Shown here piece after piece: positions 6,395 to 13,982 of a stretch of DNA of 32,050 bases. Within the stretch, counting starts at the first letter, position 1. Every line of letters starts with the position of its first letter. Made by a program: the position numbers and the translations under genes. The notes beneath the pieces are model-generated. The model did not search any database and had not been told where the DNA came from. It saw only the letters and a list, made by a program, of their open reading frames with translations. This stretch comes from Lachnospira sp900551945 (GTDB taxonomy: Bacteria > Bacillota > Clostridia > Lachnospirales > Lachnospiraceae). The DNA lies in NCBI GenBank assembly GCA_048380335.1, contig DBFCCI010000059.1, positions 1-32,050 of the forward strand. The letters run 5' to 3'.

Positions 6395-8344
6395 TTACAT
6401 ACGGAATAACTTCTTACCCTTTTTAGCTAAGCCTGCAACTCCCAATGAAAGTCCTGCTGTCAACACATATAATAAACCTTTGTGTGTATCACCTGTTTGA
6501 ACACTTGTAGGTGATACTGTTTCATTTTTTGCCTGTGATATCTTATCTTGATTTGCTACATTGCTTGAAACATTTTCATTTGCTGATGTAACGCTATCAA
6601 CTGCGGCATTACTATCACTAGCATTACTATTACTATTGTTGTTATTGTTATCCTTTGAAATATCTTCTGCTACTGTATCATTGTTTGTTTTGTTATCTGT
6701 ATTATCTTTATTCTGATTATCTTGATTATTTTGATTATCTTGATTTTGATTATCTTGATTTTCATTACCATTGTTGCTGTCATCTGTTGTCTTTTCAGCT
6801 AAAGTACTGTAATCTACTTTAAGTCTTGCGTCTAAGTCCATATTACCCATCATTGCAACGTGTGGATTTACTTTAATTGCAATATATTCTTCTGTGCTAG
6901 GTAATTCAAATTCAAAAGAAGTTGGATTGCCATCTTCACTTGTTGTTAAAACTGTAGCATTAACATACTCTCCGTTACTATTTTGAACTTTCATTTCCTG
7001 CATACTTGCTGTAATTGCACCAAACTTCATTGGCTGTGTCTGAACTATCATTTTCTTAACACCATTTTCAACTACAATTGTAGCACTCTTTAAAAATGCT
7101 GATGATGCCATAGAAGCTTTGTCTTCATTTGCATTCCATAAATATATATCAACAGTATACTGACCATCCTTAAGATTATTCTTGTCAATCACATTTGTTG
7201 AATTATCTGGATTAGTTACTTCTTCTGATTTTGTTGTTTCTTCCGGCTTTGTTGTCTCTTCTGGCTTTGTTGTTTCTTCTGGCTTTGTTGTCTCTTCTGG
7301 TTTCGTTGTTTCTTCTGACTTCTTAACAAGACCTTTTATAGCAGTTTCTATATCTTTAGCCCACTTGTCAACCTTTTCCTGCTCAGTATCCATAAGTCCT
7401 CTTTCAACAGCTTCTTTTGCTGATGTAACAGCTTTTACTGAACTTTCTGTATATATTGTAAGGTCTGTTGGGATTTTAGCAAGAGCTTCGTCTACCTTTG
7501 TATAATCGGCTGGGCTTTCTTTAACCTTAAGACCTGCCTTAGCATTTTCTAACGCAGTCATTGCTTCTTCTAACTGTGTTGGAGTAGCATTATCAATAAG
7601 TGCTTTTGCATTTTCAATAGCTGTATTTAAAGCTTCTACTGTTTCTTGTGTATAGTTTGTTAAATCTAACTGGCTATATTTTTCTACAAGCTTGCTTAAT
7701 TCTGATGTGTCAGCCTTTATGTTACTGTAATCAAGTGTTATGTCAACACTTGTTTCATAATCACTTCCACCACCCATAAAGTTATTCATAAAGTCAACTG
7801 TAACTGTAAGCTTTTCTGTTGCACTTCCTTCTGTTTCATAAACAAACTGTGATGGTACTTTTATTGTATTAGTTTCTTCACTTCCAAAACCTACTGAAGA
7901 CTGTTCTTCCTTTTCTTCTCCTACTGCTTCACCTGATATTGAAGACTTAAGTGTAAGGATATTTGCGTGATAAACTGTTCCCATCATATTTATTTCCATG
8001 TGTTGTGGAGTTACATATACTTTGTAGCTATCTTTTTCAACTACTAATGTAGCAGTATCGCCTAATCCAGTAGCAAATGCGTTCTTAACTGCAGGCATTG
8101 GTGCTGCACTTACAAGAGATTTTATTGGCACATAATATGTACCCTCATCAAGGTTTAAGTCACTTAAAGAAATTTCTCCTTCTTCTGAAAGTATTTGCGT
8201 AAATTCTTGTTGTGTTACAACTCCACTGTTATCATCAACATCTGCTGCCAATATAGGTGTAACAACTCCTGATGACATTACAAGCGAAATAGCCATTGCT
8301 GCTGTTGTTGTCTTTGCAACACTTTGTGTACTAATTTTTTTCAT
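6395..8344 (-). CDS. Cell-wall anchored heme-binding protein with two NEAT-like domains
   Basis: A 649-residue surface protein. Signal peptide 1-33. First NEAT-like domain about 66-206 (EGTYYVPIKSL ... LDYSNI). Two three-helix FIVAR-like units at 212-274 and 280-340. A (PEETTK)n spacer at 344-375. Second NEAT-like domain 391-513 (DGQYTVDIYLWNANEDKAS, SAFLKSATIVVENG, MDLDARLKVDY). Then an Asn/Asp/Gln-rich linker 519-600, a sorting signal SVQTGD (614-619), a hydrophobic segment and KKGKK. NEAT domains of Isd systems bind heme and pass it on. The canonical YxxxY heme tyrosines are not evident, and methionines (VAMMGNMD; INMMG) occupy that end of the domains. It is the last gene of the operon, 33 bases after the ATPase gene. 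Sortase attachment is inferred. Confidence 0.8.
   Translation of the reverse strand: MKKISTQSVAKTTTAAMAISLVMSSGVVTPILAADVDDNSGVVTQQEFTQILSEEGEISLSDLNLDEGTYYVPIKSLVSAAPMPAVKNAFATGLGDTATLVVEKDSYKVYVTPQHMEINMMGTVYHANILTLKSSISGEAVGEEKEEQSSVGFGSEETNTIKVPSQFVYETEGSATEKLTVTVDFMNNFMGGGSDYETSVDITLDYSNIKADTSELSKLVEKYSQLDLTNYTQETVEALNTAIENAKALIDNATPTQLEEAMTALENAKAGLKVKESPADYTKVDEALAKIPTDLTIYTESSVKAVTSAKEAVERGLMDTEQEKVDKWAKDIETAIKGLVKKSEETTKPEETTKPEETTKPEETTKPEETTKSEEVTNPDNSTNVIDKNNLKDGQYTVDIYLWNANEDKASMASSAFLKSATIVVENGVKKMIVQTQPMKFGAITASMQEMKVQNSNGEYVNATVLTTSEDGNPTSFEFELPSTEEYIAIKVNPHVAMMGNMDLDARLKVDYSTLAEKTTDDSNNGNENQDNQNQDNQNNQDNQNKDNTDNKTNNDTVAEDISKDNNNNNSNSNASDSNAAVDSVTSANENVSSNVANQDKISQAKNETVSPTSVQTGDTHKGLLYVLTAGLSLGVAGLAKKGKKLFRM
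7220..7318 (-). repeat. 18-bp tandem repeat encoding PEETTK
   Basis: About five imperfect 18-base units inside the NEAT protein gene encode a Pro-Glu-Thr spacer, probably a wall-spanning stalk. Copy number is likely to vary between strains. Confidence 0.8.
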
Positions 8345-8377
8345 GTTATTTTTCTCCTATTCTTTATATAAAATTAT

Positions 8378-9151
8378 TTATACTGCTATTACATAAGGCT
8401 TTCCATCTACCGTCGATAGCTTCAAGTCTATGTCATAAACCTGTTTAACTGTTTCAGATGTAATTACTTTTTCTAGCTCTCCTTGCACTAATACCTTGCC
8501 ATTTTTTAATGCTACTATTTCATCACTGTAATACAATGACTGATTAATATCATGCAACACCATTACAACAGTAAATCCATACTCTTGATTTAACATTTTT
8601 ACAAGCTTTAATATCTGCAACTGATACCTTATATCAAGATATGTCGTAGGCTCATCGAGCAATAAAAGCTTTGTATCTTGCGCCAAAGCCATAGCTATCC
8701 AGACTCTTTGTTTTTGCCCGCCTGATAACTCACTTAAAGCTCTGTCTTTATACTTATAAGTGTTAGTCACTTCTAACGCCCATTTTATTTTTTCTTCATC
8801 TTCCTTATTGTAAAACTCACCAAGTTTTTTATATGGTATTCGCCCGTAAGACACCAGTGTTTCAACTGTAATATCAGATGGTGCTGTGTTATACTGATGT
8901 ACTATTGCAACATTTCTTGCAAAATCTTTTAACTTAATATCAGAAATTTCTTGACCATTTATAAAAATACTACCGCTGTATGGCTTTAAGTTTTTTGTGA
9001 TAATATTTAACAATGTCGATTTACCACAGCCATTAGCACCAATAAGTGTTGTAATTTTGCCCTTTTTTATAGCCATATTTAATTGTGTCAAAACATTTTG
9101 CTCGCCATAAGAAAAAGAAAGCTGTTCTATATTAATAATTGTTTCTGACAT
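8378..9151 (-). CDS. Heme/iron ABC transporter ATP-binding protein (FecE-like)
   Basis: A 257-residue ABC ATPase of the iron-siderophore/heme/B12 import type. Walker A is GANGCGKST (38-46), Q-loop Gln86 (VHQYN), signature LSGGQ (142-146), Walker B LLLLDEP with Asp166 and Glu167, and the H-loop is in VMVLHDINQ. It would drive heme import through the adjacent FecCD-type permease. AAAGGGA precedes the ATG. It sits 19 bases after the permease gene and 33 bases before the NEAT protein gene, inside the heme operon. Heme as substrate is inferred from the IsdE-like and Shp-like neighbours. Confidence 0.9.
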   Translation of the reverse strand: MSETIINIEQLSFSYGEQNVLTQLNMAIKKGKITTLIGANGCGKSTLLNIITKNLKPYSGSIFINGQEISDIKLKDFARNVAIVHQYNTAPSDITVETLVSYGRIPYKKLGEFYNKEDEEKIKWALEVTNTYKYKDRALSELSGGQKQRVWIAMALAQDTKLLLLDEPTTYLDIRYQLQILKLVKMLNQEYGFTVVMVLHDINQSLYYSDEIVALKNGKVLVQGELEKVITSETVKQVYDIDLKLSTVDGKPYVIAV

Positions 9152-9170
9152 ATTTTCCCTTTCAAATACA

Positions 9171-10154
9171 TTATTTTTGTCTTGATTTTCTTAACAGTAT
9201 TATAAAAAATGGCCCACCAACCACAGCCATTACAACGGACGCACTAATCTCATAAGGCGAAGCTATTGTTCGACCTATAGTATCAGCTAGAAGTAATACA
9301 AATGCTCCAAGCACTATACTATATGGTATTAAAATCTTGTGGTCACTTCCAACTAGCAGCCTTGCAATATGTGGAACGATTAGCCCTAAAAAGCTAATAG
9401 GTCCTATAACTGCCGTAGACACAGAAGCAAGTAAAACTGCAATTACTGATATTATAATTCTGTTTCTTGTTACATTTACCCCGACTGACCTTGCCGTCTT
9501 ATCTTCAAGCCCCATTAAATTACAACTTCTTGCCATAAAAATAGCGGCTACAAGTCCAATCAAAACGTATACAATAAGCATTTTAAAATCAGACCATGTT
9601 TTCAAAGTAATATTTCCATTGACAATACTTGCTGCACCACTGTAAGTACTTCCGCCTATTGTTGAAAATGCGCTCATAATACCTGTAAGGCAAGAATTAA
9701 CCGCAACACCTACAAGCATAATTCTAAGTGGTGACAAGCCTTTGTCCCATGAAAGTGTATACACAATAAAAAATGAAATCAAACCGCCAAGCATTGCTAA
9801 AAATGGTATTGTCATATAAAGTGATGGAAGATAAGCTGTAACAATTACTGCTACAAGACTTGCGCCCGAACTTACTCCGATAATTCCTGGGTCTGCCAAA
9901 GGATTTTTCATAACAGCTTGCAATAAAACACCAGATACCGCTGTTGCCGCCCCTGCTGTTATTGCTATAAATATTCGTGGCAATCTCAAATCATAAATCG
10001 TAGCAACCTGTGGGTCATATTTTATAAATAGACCAGAAAAAAGTTGCGCTGGTGTAACTTTAATACTTCCTGTATTAATGGCAATAAGTATCAATACTGC
10101 CAATGCTAATATCGTTACAACTAGCGAGGTTGTTTTTTTTATTTTGCTTTTCAT
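9171..10154 (-). CDS. Heme/iron ABC transporter permease (FecCD family)
   Basis: A 327-residue integral membrane protein of the FecCD/BtuC family with about nine to ten membrane segments. Family blocks seen are YDLRLPRIFIAITAGAATAV, VLLQAVMKNPLADPGIIGVS with GASL, GLIVPHIARLLVGSDHK (the ATPase-contact region) and the C-terminal GGPFFIILLRK. In function it is the channel for the IsdE-like receptor, comparable to IsdF or HtsB. AGGAGAG lies directly before the ATG. It is 24 bases after the receptor gene and 19 bases before the ATPase gene. Confidence 0.92.
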   Translation of the reverse strand: MKSKIKKTTSLVVTILALAVLILIAINTGSIKVTPAQLFSGLFIKYDPQVATIYDLRLPRIFIAITAGAATAVSGVLLQAVMKNPLADPGIIGVSSGASLVAVIVTAYLPSLYMTIPFLAMLGGLISFFIVYTLSWDKGLSPLRIMLVGVAVNSCLTGIMSAFSTIGGSTYSGAASIVNGNITLKTWSDFKMLIVYVLIGLVAAIFMARSCNLMGLEDKTARSVGVNVTRNRIIISVIAVLLASVSTAVIGPISFLGLIVPHIARLLVGSDHKILIPYSIVLGAFVLLLADTIGRTIASPYEISASVVMAVVGGPFFIILLRKSRQK

Positions 10155-10178
10155 TCTCTCTCCTGTAATAATTTTGCT

Positions 10179-11054
10179 TTAATACAAAAAGCCTTCAAGT
10201 TCTGTTAAAGCTTCTTCGTAATTAAACGTAGCACTCATGCCAAATTTATTATTATCTAAATCATACACTTTACCATTTTCAATAGCCTTAAAATGTTTCC
10301 ATATATCGTTTGTTGAAAATTCATTTTCAAACATTACTTTAACCTGCTCTGGCATTGCGTGTGACGTTCTAAGAATTATATCTGGATTTTTACTAAGCAT
10401 ATCTTCTGTATTAACATTTATAAAATCACTTCCATCTCCATCCCCGTATATATTAACTGCACCTGCCATTTTCACAAGGCTTCCAACATAACTGCTTTCT
10501 GTCGCTACCACATAAGAGCCGGGTAATCCCATAAGAATAAGAACTGTTGGCTTCTCATCATTACTATGTTTATCTGCATAAGATTTCTTAAAGTCTTCGT
10601 AAGCTTCGCACAACTTTTTAGCTTCACTTTCTTTGCCTAAAAGACTACCAAGTTCACTTATAGAAGAATACATACCATCTGTACTTTTTAAATCAAGGAA
10701 ATAACTGTTTACATTGATATTGTCATACTGCTGTTTTAACTCTCCCTCTAATGAGTTAGGTGAAAGCACAATATCAGGATTTAAAGACTTAATTATCTCC
10801 ATATCAGGCGACATTGGTGAACCTATACTTTGAGCATCTTTATACTTTTCGGGTATCTGATAACTTGTCGTTTGTGGTATTCCTACAACATTGTCAACAT
10901 CTAACTTTTCAAGAATTTCTAAAGTTGCTACAGACGTTGCAACTATTTTTTTATTGTTATTTGTAGTTTGCGAAGTACTACCTTGTGACTGGTCAACGCA
11001 ACCTACTAGTAAACTCATTAAAAGAAGCATTATTGTCAAATGTATTTTTTTCAT
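10179..11054 (-). CDS. isdE: IsdE-like heme-receptor lipoprotein of the ABC importer
   Basis: A 291-residue lipoprotein with signal peptide and lipobox LVGC (Cys19), followed by a class III periplasmic-binding fold. Two candidate axial heme ligands match those of S. aureus IsdE, which uses Met78 and His229. Here they are Met81 in IGSPMSPDMEIIKSL and His232 in LRTSHAMPEQVKVMF, with the same separation of 151 residues. It should receive heme from the Shp-like surface protein encoded just upstream and deliver it to the permease. AAAGGA precedes the ATG. The gap to the upstream gene is 23 bases. A siderophore receptor is the alternative, but the ligand pair argues for heme. Confidence 0.85.
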   Translation of the reverse strand: MKKIHLTIMLLLMSLLVGCVDQSQGSTSQTTNNNKKIVATSVATLEILEKLDVDNVVGIPQTTSYQIPEKYKDAQSIGSPMSPDMEIIKSLNPDIVLSPNSLEGELKQQYDNINVNSYFLDLKSTDGMYSSISELGSLLGKESEAKKLCEAYEDFKKSYADKHSNDEKPTVLILMGLPGSYVVATESSYVGSLVKMAGAVNIYGDGDGSDFINVNTEDMLSKNPDIILRTSHAMPEQVKVMFENEFSTNDIWKHFKAIENGKVYDLDNNKFGMSATFNYEEALTELEGFLY

Positions 11055-11077
11055 AACAAAATCCTTTCACTCAATAA

Positions 11078-12115
11078 TTATCTTGATTTTTTTCTATACA
11101 ATAATACTCCGCCAACTGCTATTACACACACTACAGCAATTGTTACAATAATACCTACATTTACTGAACTTAATGTGTTATCTGTGCTTTCATTGCTTTT
11201 ACTGTCAACAGCTTTTACTTCACTTTTATTAGTATTAGTTGTAGTTTCTGTACTATTATTTACACTACTATTACTATCTGTATTATTTTCAGTTAAAAGC
11301 ATAATGTCTTTATCTTCGTTTTGTGTAGAACTTTCGGAATTATCTTCTTTATTACTTTCATTCTCAATACTTTCACTATTTGCACTACTTTCATCATTTA
11401 CTATGCTATCTTCGTTACTTGTTTCTTCTATTTGTGAATCACTATTTGTATCAACGCTAACTGTTTCTGAAAGGTTTTCATCTTGTGAAGTACTTGTGGC
11501 AACTGACTCAGTTACTTCTTGTGCAGTTGAGTTATCTTGCATTTCAATTTCTTTTGTTTCAACTTCTTGTACCTTTTGTGTTACCATTTCACTTACAAAA
11601 TTTCCTGTACCTGCTGTTGCAGAACCGCTGTTAAGGCTTACAAAGAACTGTACTTCTCTACCCATTGGCTCTACATAGACAATTGGACTTATATAATTAT
11701 CTACTGATGAAACTTCAAAACGATAATGATTGCAAGTATCACCATCTCTTTGACAACTTCCAGTTAATGTAATAGGAACTTCACTATAGCCTGAGCCTGA
11801 CTGAACCTGTATTCTTACACTTGTAATATTAGACATCATTCCTATGCCGAGTGTCACATAAATTCTGCCATCTGATTGTTCAACTAAGGCTTGACTTTCT
11901 ATCATACTTGCACACATACTCTCACCAAGTGCAATATTTGTACCACCATCAACAGTTTGACCTGTCTGTGGATTTACATAAGATGTATTTCTTGTAACTA
12001 AGTAAGCTCCATCTTCCATTGCAAATGCACTTACTGGCATTATTGTTATAAAAAATACAAATGTAAATATAAATGCTTTCAAACTTTTAAAGTTTGGATT
12101 TGTTTTATTTATCAT
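11078..12115 (-). CDS. Membrane-anchored Shp-like (NEAT-type) heme-binding surface protein
   Basis: A 345-residue protein with signal peptide 1-32, a beta-rich domain at about 35-162, a long Ser/Asn/Glu-rich stalk (165-312), a C-terminal membrane segment (318-340) and RKKSR. There is no LPxTG. The domain resembles heme-binding Shp: TSYVNPQTGQTVDGGTN, IALGESM, YVTLGIGMMS and YVEPMGREVQFFVSL. Streptococcal Shp binds heme through two methionines (Met66, Met153). Met67 and Met151 here are similarly spaced candidates. An unusual Cys121/Cys128 pair could form a disulfide. It is the first gene of the operon, and the order Shp-receptor-permease-ATPase equals shp-htsABC of streptococci. Confidence 0.75.
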   Translation of the reverse strand: MINKTNPNFKSLKAFIFTFVFFITIMPVSAFAMEDGAYLVTRNTSYVNPQTGQTVDGGTNIALGESMCASMIESQALVEQSDGRIYVTLGIGMMSNITSVRIQVQSGSGYSEVPITLTGSCQRDGDTCNHYRFEVSSVDNYISPIVYVEPMGREVQFFVSLNSGSATAGTGNFVSEMVTQKVQEVETKEIEMQDNSTAQEVTESVATSTSQDENLSETVSVDTNSDSQIEETSNEDSIVNDESSANSESIENESNKEDNSESSTQNEDKDIMLLTENNTDSNSSVNNSTETTTNTNKSEVKAVDSKSNESTDNTLSSVNVGIIVTIAVVCVIAVGGVLLYRKKSR

Positions 12116-12357
12116 TTCTTTCTCCGTTTCTACATATTTTCAAGCAAATATTTTTAAATCTAATGCTTATTTAAAAGTAAGTACCAACTGATATTACGTT
12201 AAACAATAAGTATTACACACCATTTAAAACCTATTGTCTTATTTCTAATCAAAATAAGGCACAACTTACTTTGTGTATTTTAAGCTAACAGATATTAGTC
12301 ATGTCTAACTTATATTTAAAAAAATATAGCCTTACGGCTTTTTGCTTATGCAAACGG
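12116..12357 (-). promoter_or_regulatory. Long leader of the heme operon
   Basis: If transcription starts near 12351 the leader is about 235 bases long. On the minus strand it begins with two small hairpins: TTTGC/GCAAA, then AGCC-GTAA-GGCT followed by seven Ts (about 12312-12333), a possible weak attenuator. A CTTATTT/AAATAAG stem follows at about 12239-12259. No known riboswitch was recognised. Confidence 0.35.
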
Positions 12358-12363
12358 ATTATA
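12358..12363 (-). promoter_or_regulatory. Predicted extended -10 promoter of the heme operon
   Basis: On the minus strand this reads TGCTATAAT, an extended -10 element with a poor -35. The palindrome at 12395-12416 lies just upstream, so its binding protein could control this promoter. Confidence 0.45.
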
Positions 12364-12394
12364 GCACAACATATATTTATTTTTATACGATTAT

Positions 12395-12416
12395 TTTGTT
12401 GCACTATTGCAACAAA
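12395..12416. promoter_or_regulatory. Operator-like palindrome 1 (TGTTGCA-N4-TGCAACA)
   Basis: TTTGTTGCA (12395-12403) and TGCAACAAA (12408-12416) are perfect inverted repeats around CTAT. It shares the core TGTTGCA-N4-TGCAACA with 12499-12516, 102 bases away, between the DtxR-like regulator and the heme operon promoter. Confidence 0.55.
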
Positions 12417-12498
12417 TGATATATAAACTAATATTTTTATGTTATAAACATTAGTTTTTTGACCACTATTTTAAAGCATTTAACTGTTAATGAAATGT

Positions 12499-12516
12499 TG
12501 TTGCAACTCTGCAACA
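12499..12516. promoter_or_regulatory. Operator-like palindrome 2 (TGTTGCA-N4-TGCAACA)
   Basis: TGTTGCA (12499-12505) and TGCAACA (12510-12516) around ACTC. Same arms and spacing as palindrome 1. It lies 20 bases after the regulator stop codon and lacks a clear T-tract, so an operator is more likely than a terminator. Confidence 0.5.
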
Positions 12517-12536
12517 TTTTTAATGATAAATAATAA

Positions 12537-13370
12537 TCAAAATAATAACGTAAATATTGCCGTACTTTCTGGCATATACATTACTCCTGAACCACAAGCC
12601 ATTTTAAGACAAACACTTCCATGAAATATACTTCCTGCTTCACTCCCCATATTTACAAAGTTGACTGAACCAATTGGAAATGATATCAATTTACCATTTT
12701 TTTCAGCCTCAATAAACTTATCCCCGTCAAAATATTTCAGCTTTTCAACTTTTCCATTTATGCTCTTTTTTAAAAATGGTGAATACTTTACTATTCTTTG
12801 TGCTTTTAAATTAACTGTGCCATATCCATCTCTTACAGACAATACACAAGGGTGTTCAAAAGCTTCATTTGCCATTGAAATGTTACTTCCATTTTTCACT
12901 GTTTCACGATATATAATAAATGGCAACGTATAATCCCCATCTCTCAAATGCTTACTAAGTAACTCCCCACTAAACTCCTTTTTATTTTTTAGTACATTCT
13001 TTATTCTATATCTTTCTTCTGTAGACTTTATTACATTTATTGTTTCATCAGAACAATACATTGAAATATAAGCTGCATCATTACAAGCTTGTACTTCTGA
13101 TACTCCTTCATATATAAGGTGATTTGTGGCTATATCCATTCTATTTTGATACTTCTGCGCCATTTTAACTCCCGATGTACTTAACTTAGGATGTCGTGTA
13201 TCTGATTTATCAATAAGCCCCTCTTTTTCAAGCGACATTATAGCCCTACTCACCGAATATTTCTCAACCCCAAAATGCTTCGCTAGATTAGTGACATTAC
13301 AATTCTTCTCATCCATTCTAAGCATGTGAGTTATTATTTTTAATTTCAAAAAGTCAATCCTATCAGACAT
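12537..13370 (-). CDS. DtxR-like winged-helix transcriptional regulator with an extra C-terminal domain
   Basis: A 277-residue protein. Residues 1-70 form a winged helix (NVTNLAKHFGVEKYSVSRA, MSLEKEGLIDKSDTRHPKLS, TSGVKMAQKY). Residues 71-115 resemble the DtxR dimerisation helices, with ACNDAAYISMYCSDETINVI corresponding to the DEAC...EHVMSDE region. The metal ligands of DtxR and MntR are not kept. The remaining 160 residues are unrecognised. The start chosen is ATG 13370 because GGAG is seven bases upstream and overlaps an earlier ATG at 13382 that has no ribosome binding site. Its position 420 bases upstream of the heme operon on the same strand suggests it controls heme or iron uptake; this is inference. 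Confidence 0.65.
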   Translation of the reverse strand: MSDRIDFLKLKIITHMLRMDEKNCNVTNLAKHFGVEKYSVSRAIMSLEKEGLIDKSDTRHPKLSTSGVKMAQKYQNRMDIATNHLIYEGVSEVQACNDAAYISMYCSDETINVIKSTEERYRIKNVLKNKKEFSGELLSKHLRDGDYTLPFIIYRETVKNGSNISMANEAFEHPCVLSVRDGYGTVNLKAQRIVKYSPFLKKSINGKVEKLKYFDGDKFIEAEKNGKLISFPIGSVNFVNMGSEAGSIFHGSVCLKMACGSGVMYMPESTAIFTLLF

Positions 13371-13561
13371 AATATTCTCCATTCTTAACTATCTTAAATA
13401 AATATACCAACTTTCCTATCTTACCTAGATATTTAAAAAAAGTATATATCTACACTTGATACAATTTCTCATTTCCCCTTTTTCCCACTCCCCCTCCCAT
13501 AAATCTTTTGCTAATTGTAAACTTCATCATACCTAAATTTTTATATTTTAAGCTTCAAAAA

Positions 13562-13817
13562 CCTACCGTAAGATAGAAGTAGGATATAACCAACTTGAAA
13601 AACTCGCAATGCGAGTTTCTCAAGTTATCGCAACAGTTGTCAAGGTCTTGTGCAAGCACAGACTTTGACTCGTTGTTCGCGTAAATGCACCATTAAAAAA
13701 ACAGTTGTTTATATTTGTATGACAGTAACTAACATACTTGTTCGGTAATTGCATATAAATATAGGAAACTGTACTTTTACTGGTGTTTGTATGGTTATAT
13801 CCTACAGCTATCATCAC
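13562..13817 (-). repeat. Three-hairpin intergenic repeat, copy C (most complete)
   Basis: The outer arms GTAGGATATAACCA (13579-13592) and TGGTTATATCCTAC (13792-13805) are perfect inverted repeats. Inside are hairpin I (13592-13607/13611-13626, one mismatch), hairpin II (13639-13669, about 13 pairs with one bulge) and hairpin III (13701-13722/13751-13772). On the minus strand hairpin III is followed by seven Ts. It lies downstream of eda, after that gene's own terminator, and upstream of the DtxR-like gene. A 65-codon minus-strand ORF overlaps it. Confidence 0.85.
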
Positions 13818-13850
13818 AACATAAATTAATAAATTAAAGCATAAAAAATT

Positions 13851-13890
13851 AAAAGGCGCTGTAAAATCTTAAAGATTTACAGCACCTTTT
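13851..13890 (-). terminator. Terminator of eda
   Basis: A long near-perfect hairpin (AAAAGGCGCTGTAAAATCTT with AAGATTTACAGCACCTTTT), T-flanked on both sides, about 93 bases after the eda stop codon. Confidence 0.8.
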
Positions 13891-13982
13891 ATGTACGCCA
13901 CATAAGCAATAAAAAATATCACTTATAGTAACTTTAGTTTTTCTGTTCACATTAAAAATGTAAACATTAAACCTTGAGCTTA

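Noticed and set aside
7220..7318. Regular 18-base repeats as a possible CRISPR array
   Set aside because: The units are contiguous without spacers and encode an in-frame protein stalk.
7182..7505. Plus-strand ORF opposite the NEAT protein gene
   Set aside because: Its repetitive protein is only the complement of the PEETTK repeats.
11040..11678. Long plus-strand Ser/Leu-rich ORF
   Set aside because: It is antisense to the Ser/Asn/Glu-rich stalk of the Shp-like gene, has no ribosome binding site, and its composition mirrors the opposite strand.
12480..12536. Palindrome 2 as terminator of the DtxR-like gene
   Set aside because: The minus-strand sequence after the stem lacks a T-run, and the same design recurs at 12395-12416, which favours an operator.
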